DNA of 64,000 nt from Hyphomicrobiales bacterium (GTDB taxonomy: Bacteria > Pseudomonadota > Alphaproteobacteria > Rhizobiales > Rhizobiaceae), in assembly GCA_900489925.1 (NCBI GenBank), contig UEHQ01000030.1, positions 37,349 to 101,348 on the forward strand, written 5' to 3'. The notes below the pieces were generated by a model. That model worked only from the letters and a program-made list of their open reading frames with translations. It was not told the origin of the DNA and searched no databases. This document shows, one piece after another, positions 44,398-52,242 of the stretch (positions within the stretch are counted from its first letter, which is position 1; the number at the start of each line of letters is the position of its first letter). A program made the position numbers and the translations under genes.

Positions 44398-45373
44398 CCT
44401 GCCATGGGCGCTGCTGCTTTTGCCCCTTCCTCTGCTGGTCTGGTGGCTCGTGCCCCCCCATCGAGAAACGTCGGCATCCATTAGGTTGCCCTTCTTCAAT
44501 CAGGTCGCGAGTGCAGCCGGTGTCGAACCGACGGAAGGCTCCGTGGTGCCGAAGCGGTCCTGGCCTCAGACCGTGATCGATGTCCTGGCCTGGTGCCTCA
44601 TCGTCATCGCATTGGCGCGTCCGCAATATGTCGAACCGCCACTGGAGAAGACCGAACCCCAGCGCGACATTCTCCTGGCACTCGACCTATCCCAGTCGAT
44701 GGATACCCGCGACTTTGCGGCACCCGACGGAACATCGAAGGCGCGCGTTGATGCGGTCCGGACCGTCGTCGCGGACTTCGTGACCAAGCGACCGGGCGAT
44801 CGTATCGGCCTGATTGCGTTCGGCGATGCGCCCTACCCGCTCGCGCCCTTCACAATGGATCATGCTCTTGTTGAAACCATGGTAGAGGGCCTTCTTCCAG
44901 GAATTGCAGGACCCCGGACAGCACTTGGCGACTCGCTGGGGCTTGGCATTCGCATGTTCGAAAAGACCACCGTTCCCGAGAAGGTGATGATCCTGCTGAC
45001 GGATGGCAACGACACCGCAAGCAAGATGCCACCTCTCAAGGCGGCCGACATTGCCAAGACAAAAGGCATCCTCATCCATGCGATCGGCATCGGCGACCCG
45101 GCTGCGACCGGCGAAGACAAGCTCGATACAGCGTCTCTGCAGAAGATCGCCGAGACGACCGGCGGGCGCTATTTCTTTGGCGGCGATCAGAACCAGTTGC
45201 AGGATATCTACAACGAACTCGACCGGATCACACCTCAGGATCAGAAGCAGCTTTCCTGGCGTCCTCGCATAGAATTGTTCCATTGGCCGCTTGGCGCGGC
45301 GGTCATCATCACTGCCGCCTGGTACGGGCTCACCGGGCTCTTGGGCCTCGTCCGCCGGAGGTCTCCCGCATGA
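44384..45373 (+). CDS. VWA-domain membrane protein (BatA/BatB type)
   Basis: 329 residues. N-terminal helix (LDLPWALLLLPLPLLVWWLV), a second helix (TVIDVLAWCLIVIALA), a VWA domain (about 90-290) and a C-terminal helix (WPLGAAVIITAAWYGLTGLL). The MIDAS is intact: DLSQSMD (DxSxS), Thr in GPRTALGDS and Asp in LLTDGND. The domain would sit in the periplasm and bind divalent metal. MYQLDLPW at 44384 is the chosen start, overlapping the DUF4381 gene by 14 bases. Confidence 0.92.
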   Translation: MYQLDLPWALLLLPLPLLVWWLVPPHRETSASIRLPFFNQVASAAGVEPTEGSVVPKRSWPQTVIDVLAWCLIVIALARPQYVEPPLEKTEPQRDILLALDLSQSMDTRDFAAPDGTSKARVDAVRTVVADFVTKRPGDRIGLIAFGDAPYPLAPFTMDHALVETMVEGLLPGIAGPRTALGDSLGLGIRMFEKTTVPEKVMILLTDGNDTASKMPPLKAADIAKTKGILIHAIGIGDPAATGEDKLDTASLQKIAETTGGRYFFGGDQNQLQDIYNELDRITPQDQKQLSWRPRIELFHWPLGAAVIITAAWYGLTGLLGLVRRRSPA

Positions 45374-46923
45374 TCTCGGATTTTCACTTCCTCCGGCCAT
45401 TCTGGCTGATCGCCCTGCTTGTTCCTCCCCTCATCCTCTGGATGGTGTCGCGTGCGGGTGATTTTCGAAACCGCTGGAAGGGATTGATCGCCCCGCACCT
45501 GCTCGACAGCCTGATCATCCAGCCGGACCGCAGGCATCGCTATGCCCCGGCCTGGGTTCTGGCCGCCCTGCTGACGCTCGCAATACTCGGCGCCGCGGGG
45601 CCGACCTGGAAACGCGAAGCGCCGCCATTCGTTGCGGATACGGCATCCCTCGTCATCGCGGTGGATCTTTCACCGACCATGGACGCCATCGACATTTCTC
45701 CGAGCCGCATCGAACGGGCCAAGCTCAAAATCCATGATCTTCTCGCCACCCGCAATGGCGCGCGCACCGCCGTGGTCGCCTATTCGGGAACCGCCCACCT
45801 CGTCGTGCCGCTCACAGACGACATCGACCTGATCGAGACCTACACCGACGCCTTGGCGACCGGCATCATGCCGAAGCCGGGAAAAGACACGGCGGCCGCC
45901 CTGACGATGGCAGACAACCTGCTGAAGCGGGACGGAACGTCAGGAACCATTGCCCTCCTGACCGACGGGGTAGAGCCCGCTGCCGCTGCAAGCGCCAAGG
46001 ATGTCGAGAGCGCCATCGTTGTGCTTGGCATCGGCACGGCCGAAGGCGGCGTTGTCAAGCAGAGCGACGGCAGCTTTCTTGCCGGTGCCGGAGGAGCCCG
46101 CCTGACTGCGAAGCTGGACGTAGATGCTCTGAAGGCATTCGGCAGCGACACCGGCGCTGATGTAGCGACGATAACTCAGGACGACACCGACGTCCGGTGG
46201 CTTGCGCAGCGCGTGCGAACGAACTTCGCTCAGCAAACGGCAACGGAGGGCGATCGTTGGCACGACCTCGGATGGTGGCTCATCGCTCCTGTGGCGCTAT
46301 TGTCCGCGCTGTCGTTCCGTCGCGGCTGGCTCGTCAGGCTTTCAGCCGTATTGCTCGCCTTCCATGTCCTGTCGCCGACATCGGCGTCAGCCTTCGACTT
46401 TGCCGACATGTGGCTGACGCCGGATCAGCAGGGCCGCCGCGCCTACCAGCAGGAAGATTACGCGACAGCAGCGGAGCACTTTCAAGACCCCATGTGGAAG
46501 GGCGTCGCCCTCTATCGTGCCGGCCGATATCAGGATGCGATTGATGCCTTTGCAGCCATCGACACCCCGGAAAGCTGGTACGATCAGGGGAATGCGCTCC
46601 TGCATCTGAGCCAATTCGAGGAGGCTGTTGCTGCCTATGGCAAGGCACTGGAGACGCGAAAGGACTGGCCCGATGCCGTCGCAAACCTCGCAATCGCCCA
46701 ACAGCTTCTCAAACAGGAGCAGGACAAGGAGCAGGAACAGGAAGAAGACCCGAATCTGAAGCCAGACAGCATCCAGTTCGACAACAAGGCAAAGAAGGGC
46801 AAGGCGGGAGAGGTGAGCGTCGCCGAGCAGACGTCGGAGATGTGGATGAAGAACATCCAGGTCAGCCCGGCCGACCTCATGGCAAGAAAGTTCTCGATTG
46901 AGGATGGAGGTCCGAAACCATGA
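45370..46923 (+). CDS. VWA plus TPR membrane protein (BatB/BatC fusion type)
   Basis: 517 residues. Two N-terminal helices (PFWLIALLVPPLILWMV, YAPAWVLAALLTLAILGAAG), a VWA domain (about 85-290) with MIDAS DLSPTMD, and after further helices (WLIAPVALLSALSF) TPR repeats (about 370-445; ALYRAGRYQDAIDAFAAID, WYDQGNALLHLSQFEEAVAA), ending in a Glu/Gln-rich tail (QEQDKEQEQEED). The second Ser of the DxSxS motif is Thr, a conservative change. ATG overlaps the previous stop (ATGA). It corresponds to BatB and BatC fused. Confidence 0.9.
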   Translation: MISDFHFLRPFWLIALLVPPLILWMVSRAGDFRNRWKGLIAPHLLDSLIIQPDRRHRYAPAWVLAALLTLAILGAAGPTWKREAPPFVADTASLVIAVDLSPTMDAIDISPSRIERAKLKIHDLLATRNGARTAVVAYSGTAHLVVPLTDDIDLIETYTDALATGIMPKPGKDTAAALTMADNLLKRDGTSGTIALLTDGVEPAAAASAKDVESAIVVLGIGTAEGGVVKQSDGSFLAGAGGARLTAKLDVDALKAFGSDTGADVATITQDDTDVRWLAQRVRTNFAQQTATEGDRWHDLGWWLIAPVALLSALSFRRGWLVRLSAVLLAFHVLSPTSASAFDFADMWLTPDQQGRRAYQQEDYATAAEHFQDPMWKGVALYRAGRYQDAIDAFAAIDTPESWYDQGNALLHLSQFEEAVAAYGKALETRKDWPDAVANLAIAQQLLKQEQDKEQEQEEDPNLKPDSIQFDNKAKKGKAGEVSVAEQTSEMWMKNIQVSPADLMARKFSIEDGGPKP

Positions 46924-48197
46924 TGAAGCTGATCCTGACCATCGTCCTGCTTCTTACCCCGTCGATTGCATGGAGTGCCGAACCGTTTGCCCGAGCTACC
47001 GTCGAGGGTGGTGACGGCATCGTGCCGGGGCAGCAGGTGCGCGTCGATGTCGATATATACGTTCCCGACTTCTTCACATCACCTCCGCAATTCCCGCTCT
47101 TTGATCTGCCGAACGCCCTGGTGACGCTCCCGGCCGAACGGTCTCAGAACGTCACCCAGACCATCGATGGCGTCCAATATTCCGGCATTCGCAAGGGCTA
47201 TGCGATCGTGCCGCAGGTCTCAGGAGCTTTCACCCTGCCCGAATTTGCTGTGGAGTTTGGCTACTCCGTCCAAGGCAAGCCGGAAAAGGCAACAGTCACG
47301 GTGCCCTCGGTGTCGTTCACCGTCAAAGGATCGTCTGCGCCGGGACAGCAGACGGCTTTCGCGGCAAGCAATCTCACCGTGGAGCAAGCCTTCGATCACG
47401 ACGCGCGATCCCTGAAGGTTGGGGACGCGCTGACCAGAACGATAACGATTACTGCCCAGAACACTCAGGCCATGATGATCCCGCCGCTCGACGCCGGCAC
47501 CGTTACTGGGCTTCGTCAATACCAAAATGCCCCAGCGATCCAGGATGGAATCGAAGTCGGCCGCGACACGGCAAGTCGGCGAACCGAAACCTATATCTAT
47601 ACGGCAGACAAGGAGGGCTCGTTCGTCATCCCGGCCGTTTCCTACGCCTGGTTCGACATATCGAGCCACGAGAGCAAGTCGGCCTCGTTGCCCGCCCTGA
47701 CCGTCAATGTGTCTGCGGCGGCCGCGTCTTCGACCGGGATCAAACCGGTGCTCGAGGAACCGCAGCACCCGCTGCCGCATGTCAATCGCCAACGGATCGC
47801 CATAGCGATCCTGTCTCTTCTTGCAGTCGCTGCGCTGGTGCGGATCGGCTTCAAGCTGTTTCCCGCTCTCGCCGCACGGCTCCGGTCAGCGCGGGAGAGA
47901 CACCGTTCCTCGCACGGTTATCGATTGGAGCTGCTGCAGCAAACAATCCAGACCGGCAGCGAAGCGGAAATCTACGCGGGCCTGACAGCCTGGAGCAGAA
48001 GCCTCGGCTACCGCACGCTTGGCGAATGGCTGCGGGGGGCACCTGAGGAACTCAGGTATCAGGTCGATATCCTCGCTCGCACGCTTTTCAAAAGCGCCGA
48101 CAGCAAGATCGACCGAACGAAATTGGCGGCCGCAGTCGACTTCAGGAAAGCCGATGCGCCGGTCATGCATCCTCTTCTGCCACCACTGAATCCCTAG
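46920..48197 (+). CDS. batD: BatD-family protein
   Basis: 425 residues. Signal peptide (MMKLILTIVLLLTPSIAWSA), beta-sandwich repeats (about 25-290; EFAVEFGYSVQGKP, VGDALTRTITITAQNTQAMM, YTADKEGSFVIPAVSYAWFD) and one transmembrane helix (IAIAILSLLAVAALVRIGF, about 297) before a cytosolic tail. This is the BatD layout of Bacteroides aerotolerance operons. The ATG overlaps the upstream stop (ATGA). Last gene of the operon; the sulfatase gene follows after 127 bp with its own upstream element. Confidence 0.88.
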   Translation: MMKLILTIVLLLTPSIAWSAEPFARATVEGGDGIVPGQQVRVDVDIYVPDFFTSPPQFPLFDLPNALVTLPAERSQNVTQTIDGVQYSGIRKGYAIVPQVSGAFTLPEFAVEFGYSVQGKPEKATVTVPSVSFTVKGSSAPGQQTAFAASNLTVEQAFDHDARSLKVGDALTRTITITAQNTQAMMIPPLDAGTVTGLRQYQNAPAIQDGIEVGRDTASRRTETYIYTADKEGSFVIPAVSYAWFDISSHESKSASLPALTVNVSAAAASSTGIKPVLEEPQHPLPHVNRQRIAIAILSLLAVAALVRIGFKLFPALAARLRSARERHRSSHGYRLELLQQTIQTGSEAEIYAGLTAWSRSLGYRTLGEWLRGAPEELRYQVDILARTLFKSADSKIDRTKLAAAVDFRKADAPVMHPLLPPLNP

Positions 48198-48235
48198 CTC
48201 TCGTACGTCGTATCAGAGGCCGAACGCCGTCAATT

Positions 48236-48265
48236 TACGCTCGTTTTTACCGTAACGTACTTCCG
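48236..48265 (+). promoter_or_regulatory. Copy B of the shared 30-bp element, upstream of the sulfatase
   Basis: TACG-N7-TTACCGT-AA-CGTACTTC at 60 bp before the sulfatase start, same orientation as the gene. Nineteen consecutive bases (48247-48265 less the last base) are identical to copy C. It separates the sulfatase from the bat operon and suggests an independent promoter. Confidence 0.8.
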
Positions 48266-48324
48266 CGCGAGCGATAAGGCGCGCCTTCTATCCAGGCACG
48301 GTCCCAACCCAAGGAGACTACCAG

Positions 48325-49992
48325 ATGGATAATAGTGAAAATGGCAGACCAGATGCCGAATTGACATCTGTCAGCCGTCGCAACCTTCTGCTCGGCGGAA
48401 GTTCCCTCGCCATATCGGCTCTGGCTGTTGCTTCCGCAGCAAGCAGCGCAAGTGCTCAGACGCAGCAAGCAGCTCAATCGCAGACCGCAGCGCCATCCGG
48501 CAAGAAGCCGAACATCCTGGTCATCTTCGGAGATGACATCGGCATCCCGCAGATAAGTGCCTATACGATGGGTCTCATGGGTTACCGCACGCCCAATATC
48601 GACCGTATTGCCAGGGAAGGCGCGATCTTTACCGATTCATACGGGCAGCAGAGCTGCACGGCGGGTCGCGCATCCTTCATCCTCGGCCAGGAGCCGTTCC
48701 GCACCGGTCTGTTGACGATCGGCATGCCGGGCGATCCGCATGGCATTCAGGACTGGATGCCCACGATTGCCGAGGTGCTGAAGACGCAGGGTTATGCAAC
48801 GGGTCAGTTCGGCAAGAACCATCTGGGTGACCAGGACCAGCACCTGCCGACCAAGCATGGCTTCGACGAGTTCTTCGGCAACCTGTATCACCTCAATGCC
48901 GAGGAAGAACCGGAAGGCTATTTCTATCCGAAGGATCCTGCTTTCCGCCGGCAATTCGGCCCTCGCGGCGTGATCAAGTCAAGCGCGGACGGCAAGATCG
49001 AGGATACGGGTGCGCTCAATACGAAGCGCATGGAAACCATCGACGAAGAGTTTCTTGGAGCCGCCAAGAATTTCATCGATCGCCAGGCCAAGGCGGACAA
49101 GCCTTTCTTCGTCTGGTTCAACTCGACGCGCATGCACGTCTTCACGCATCTGAAGGCGGAATCGCTCGGCAAGACGGGCAAGGGCATCCATGCCGATGGC
49201 ATGGTCGAGCATGACGGCCACGTCGGCCAGCTCCTCGATCAGCTGGATCAGCTCGGAATCACCGACAACACGATCGTCCTCTACACCACCGACAACGGGG
49301 CCGAACTTGCTCTGTGGCCAGATGGCGCGATGACTCCTTTCCATGGTGAAAAGGGTACGACATGGGAGGGCGGCTTCCGTATTCCCATGATGGTACGCTG
49401 GCCCGGCGCGGTGAAACCCGGAACCGAGATCAACGACATCGTCACTCTCATGGACTGGATGCCAACCTTCGCAACCGCCGCCGGCATCCCGGACCTCAAG
49501 GAGCAGATGAAGAGTGGATTCAAGTCAGGGACCAAGGATTTCAAGGTCCATCTGGATGGGTACGATCTCACGCCCCTTTTGAAGGGTGAAGCCCAATCCG
49601 GTCCACGCGACTCGGTCTATTATTTCGACCAAGGCGGCAATCTCAACGCCATCCGCTGGAACGACTGGAAGCTTGCCTTTGCAGTCAACAGCGAAGGCAA
49701 TATTGCGACGGCAACCCGCGAGGTACCGAGTTGGGCCAACATCTTCAACCTGAGGATGGACCCTTACGAGCGGGGTCTCAAGGAGGGCGGAGGCGCCATG
49801 GAGTTCCTGGCCCGAAACATGTGGCTGCTTGTGCCCGTGCAAGGGAAGATCAAGGACTTCTTCTCTGACTTCGACAAGTTTCCCTATCAGGAAGGGAGCT
49901 CATTGAATGCGAGCGGCATCAACTACGCAATGCTTCGCCAACAAGCAGCGCTCCAACGGCTGAACGAACTGGAGCGCCTCGCTCCGCAATAG
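48325..49992 (+). CDS. Tat-exported Cys-type arylsulfatase
   Basis: 555 residues. Twin-arginine signal SRRNLLLGGSSLAISALAVA (17-36), cleavage near SASA. The sulfatase motif is SCTAGRASFILGQ with Cys111 as the formylglycine precursor; Ala replaces the usual Pro of CXPXR, as in other bacterial CxAxR sulfatases. Metal ligands are seen in ILVIFGDDIG and YTTDNGAE, and substrate/sulfate residues in FGKNHLGD. It hydrolyses sulfate esters in the periplasm after FGE maturation in the cytoplasm. The matching FGE gene is 10 kb upstream. A ribosome site (AAGGAG, 48310-48315) supports the start. Confidence 0.93.
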   Translation: MDNSENGRPDAELTSVSRRNLLLGGSSLAISALAVASAASSASAQTQQAAQSQTAAPSGKKPNILVIFGDDIGIPQISAYTMGLMGYRTPNIDRIAREGAIFTDSYGQQSCTAGRASFILGQEPFRTGLLTIGMPGDPHGIQDWMPTIAEVLKTQGYATGQFGKNHLGDQDQHLPTKHGFDEFFGNLYHLNAEEEPEGYFYPKDPAFRRQFGPRGVIKSSADGKIEDTGALNTKRMETIDEEFLGAAKNFIDRQAKADKPFFVWFNSTRMHVFTHLKAESLGKTGKGIHADGMVEHDGHVGQLLDQLDQLGITDNTIVLYTTDNGAELALWPDGAMTPFHGEKGTTWEGGFRIPMMVRWPGAVKPGTEINDIVTLMDWMPTFATAAGIPDLKEQMKSGFKSGTKDFKVHLDGYDLTPLLKGEAQSGPRDSVYYFDQGGNLNAIRWNDWKLAFAVNSEGNIATATREVPSWANIFNLRMDPYERGLKEGGGAMEFLARNMWLLVPVQGKIKDFFSDFDKFPYQEGSSLNASGINYAMLRQQAALQRLNELERLAPQ

Positions 49993-50004
49993 TTCCTCCC
50001 GGAA

Positions 50005-50032
50005 CCGCGGGGAGTGATCTCACTTCCCGCGG
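50005..50032. terminator. Bidirectional hairpin between sulfatase and cyclase genes
   Basis: CCGCGGGGAGTGA and TCACTTCCCGCGG pair over 13 positions with one G-U wobble and a two-base apex, between two convergent stops. No U-tract, but the stem is very stable. Confidence 0.7.
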
Positions 50033-50111
50033 CATCCCCCGCCACGCATGGAAGCCGGGCGCTGCTCAAGTGCCGCTCCGCTTACCCCGTCACTGACGGT
50101 CTTCTCTTCCC

Positions 50112-52091
50112 CTAAGACTTGGCGTCCGTGCCGCAACAATTGGTCACGAGTTCAAAGACTTCGATCTCCTCAGCGCGACCCTTGGCACGTGCGTTCCCCA
50201 ATGCTCGAAATTCGAACAGGCCCGACACCTTCGACTGCACCGCCTCGCTGACGAGAATGCTGGTGCCGAACTCCTTGTTCATGCCTTCGAGGCGAGAGCC
50301 GACGTTCACCGTATCGCCCATGGCAGTATATTGCCGCCGATTTTTGGCTCCGACGCTGCCGACCACGGCGGGTCCGGTGTGCAATCCGAAACGCGTGATA
50401 AGCTCAGGGCGTCCCGATCGCCGGCTGGCGGCGTTCAGCGTGTCGATTGCCTCCTTCATCGCCAAGGCACACCGACAGGCGTTCTCGACATGGTGTTCAT
50501 CGCGCGTCGGCGCGTTCCACATCCCGAAGATCGAATCTCCCAGGTACTGAACGATGGTGCCGCTATGTCGCTCGACGGTTTCGTTGAGAAGCTCGAAATA
50601 ATCCGAAAGCAGTTCCACCAGATCCTCGGGAGAGTGCTTTTCCGAGATCGTCGTGAAGTCCTTGATGTCGGTGAACAGAACCGTGACGTCCTGCCTGTCG
50701 GCCGAACCGATCGCGGTCTGACCGGAGGAGACGATGCGGCGCACGAGCTCGCGCGGCACGTAAAGGGAAAAGGTCGCGATTGTATTGCGCGCAGCGCCCA
50801 GCGCCCGCGCAAGGACGTTGATCTCGGCAATCCAGGAATGAGGAAGCCGGCGATCTTCGAACTTCAGGTCACCGATGCGGCGCGCTTCATCAGCGAGCGC
50901 GAAAAGCGACTTACTGATCAGTTGCGCAAGGACAATCGCCGCAACGATGCCGGCTGCCACGAAGGCAACGGCCGTCAGCAGGTTCTTGGCGAGAAGCCGG
51001 TCTGTTGGCCCCACCAGATCGTCGAGGGGAGCGGCGATGACGACGGCATTGCCTTTCAGCAATCCGGAGAACTCTACCGGAGAGACCTGAGCGATAAACG
51101 GCTTACCCCCGACCGTGAACGGTACGATGCCGCCAGCAGCACCGCCGCGATCCCGCAGCAACGCCCGGATCGGCGCGATCGCCGGATCCATATCGTCGGA
51201 GACGGAGGCTCCGTCTGTTCCACTGTGCGAAAGCGTATCGAGAATGTTCGCCATGACGGTGGCATCCGAGTGAACGATAAGCCGGCCCCTACCGTCGAAG
51301 ACGTAACCGCGCGCGTTCTCCGAAATGGCTTCCTTGTTGAGCAGACGGCTGACGGTCTGCAGGAGAACGTCGACGCCCGCGACGATCTCCGGATTCTTGC
51401 TCATGGGCACGGCGAGCGTCAGGCTCAACGACTTCGTCGTCGCTGTCACATAGGGGCCGACCGACACCTGCCCCTTCGTCTCGATCGCCGCCTGATACCA
51501 GGGTCTCGTCCGAGGATCGTAGGTTTCGTCCCGATCCTCACGCTTGGCGATTTCGACGCCGTTTGCTCCGAGAAAATGCCAAACAGTGCCGGCAGCGGGC
51601 GGCTCCTTGGACATGGTGCGGATTGCAAACGCCGTGCCCTTCGGAGCGGACAGGGCCTTGCTCCAGGCGGGATTGGCCGCAACGTTGACGGCCTGGATGA
51701 AACTGCCATCAGGATAGCCGGAATAAATGCCGTCGATGTAGTTGCCGCTCTGAAGCACCTTCAGCAGATACTCGCTTTTCGCGTCGAAATCCTGCGACGG
51801 CGGTGACAGCATTTGCGGTAGCACCGACGCGGTAGCGACGGCGGAATAGCCGTCACCGAATACGCTCTTGTAGTTCTCGACAACGCGCAAGCCGAGCTGG
51901 CGCATCTGCGACTCTCCTGATGCGAGAGCCGTCGCGCGGCCCTGCTCGTAGGCCATCCACATCAGCGGCGCAGAAATACAGATCAGCAACCCGACGATGA
52001 CCACACTCAAGTGCACCCTCAGTGGCTTCGACCACGAGGCGAGTCCTGAATTCAATGTCGGCTCTGAAGGGCGGCTTTCGTCTTGGTCCAT
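50112..52091 (-). CDS. Membrane class III cyclase with periplasmic Cache domain
   Basis: About 659 residues. TM1 (HLSVVIVGLLICISAPLMWM), a double-Cache sensor (about 50-330; SGYPDGSFIQAVNVA, WYQAAIETKGQVSVGPYVTA), TM2 (AVAFVAAGIVAAIVLAQLI), a HAMP-like linker and a C-terminal class III domain. Metal Asp residues are in VLFTDIKDFT and YLGDSIF; Asn/Arg of the transition state are in DTVNVGSRLEG. The usual adenine-selecting Lys (DKYIGD) is Gln (VQYLGDS), and the Asp of the second specificity position is Gln (QYTAMGD), so substrate preference is unclear. MDQDESRP at 52091 is preferred; the frame is open to 52190 but would cover the 30-bp element. Confidence 0.88.
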   Translation of the reverse strand: MDQDESRPSEPTLNSGLASWSKPLRVHLSVVIVGLLICISAPLMWMAYEQGRATALASGESQMRQLGLRVVENYKSVFGDGYSAVATASVLPQMLSPPSQDFDAKSEYLLKVLQSGNYIDGIYSGYPDGSFIQAVNVAANPAWSKALSAPKGTAFAIRTMSKEPPAAGTVWHFLGANGVEIAKREDRDETYDPRTRPWYQAAIETKGQVSVGPYVTATTKSLSLTLAVPMSKNPEIVAGVDVLLQTVSRLLNKEAISENARGYVFDGRGRLIVHSDATVMANILDTLSHSGTDGASVSDDMDPAIAPIRALLRDRGGAAGGIVPFTVGGKPFIAQVSPVEFSGLLKGNAVVIAAPLDDLVGPTDRLLAKNLLTAVAFVAAGIVAAIVLAQLISKSLFALADEARRIGDLKFEDRRLPHSWIAEINVLARALGAARNTIATFSLYVPRELVRRIVSSGQTAIGSADRQDVTVLFTDIKDFTTISEKHSPEDLVELLSDYFELLNETVERHSGTIVQYLGDSIFGMWNAPTRDEHHVENACRCALAMKEAIDTLNAASRRSGRPELITRFGLHTGPAVVGSVGAKNRRQYTAMGDTVNVGSRLEGMNKEFGTSILVSEAVQSKVSGLFEFRALGNARAKGRAEEIEVFELVTNCCGTDAKS

Positions 52092-52157
52092 TGCGTCGAG
52101 ATCTTGCCGGTGATGGTGCGTGGATGCTGACGAACCTTTGCCGACGGAAAGCCGGCT

Positions 52158-52187
52158 AGGAAGTACGTTACGGTAAATGCTGCCGTA
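52158..52187 (-). promoter_or_regulatory. Copy C of the shared 30-bp element, upstream of the Cache cyclase
   Basis: Reverse-strand TACG-N7-TTACCGT-AA-CGTACTTC, pointing at the cyclase and 67 bp before its start. It matches copy B over 19 consecutive bases. The neighbouring GMC gene ends at 52243, so the element lies in a true intergenic gap. Confidence 0.8.
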
Positions 52188-52242
52188 CACACGTTTCAGC
52201 GCCTCGAAAAACGACCCGCAAGCGGCTGGCTAGCAGTTGCCG

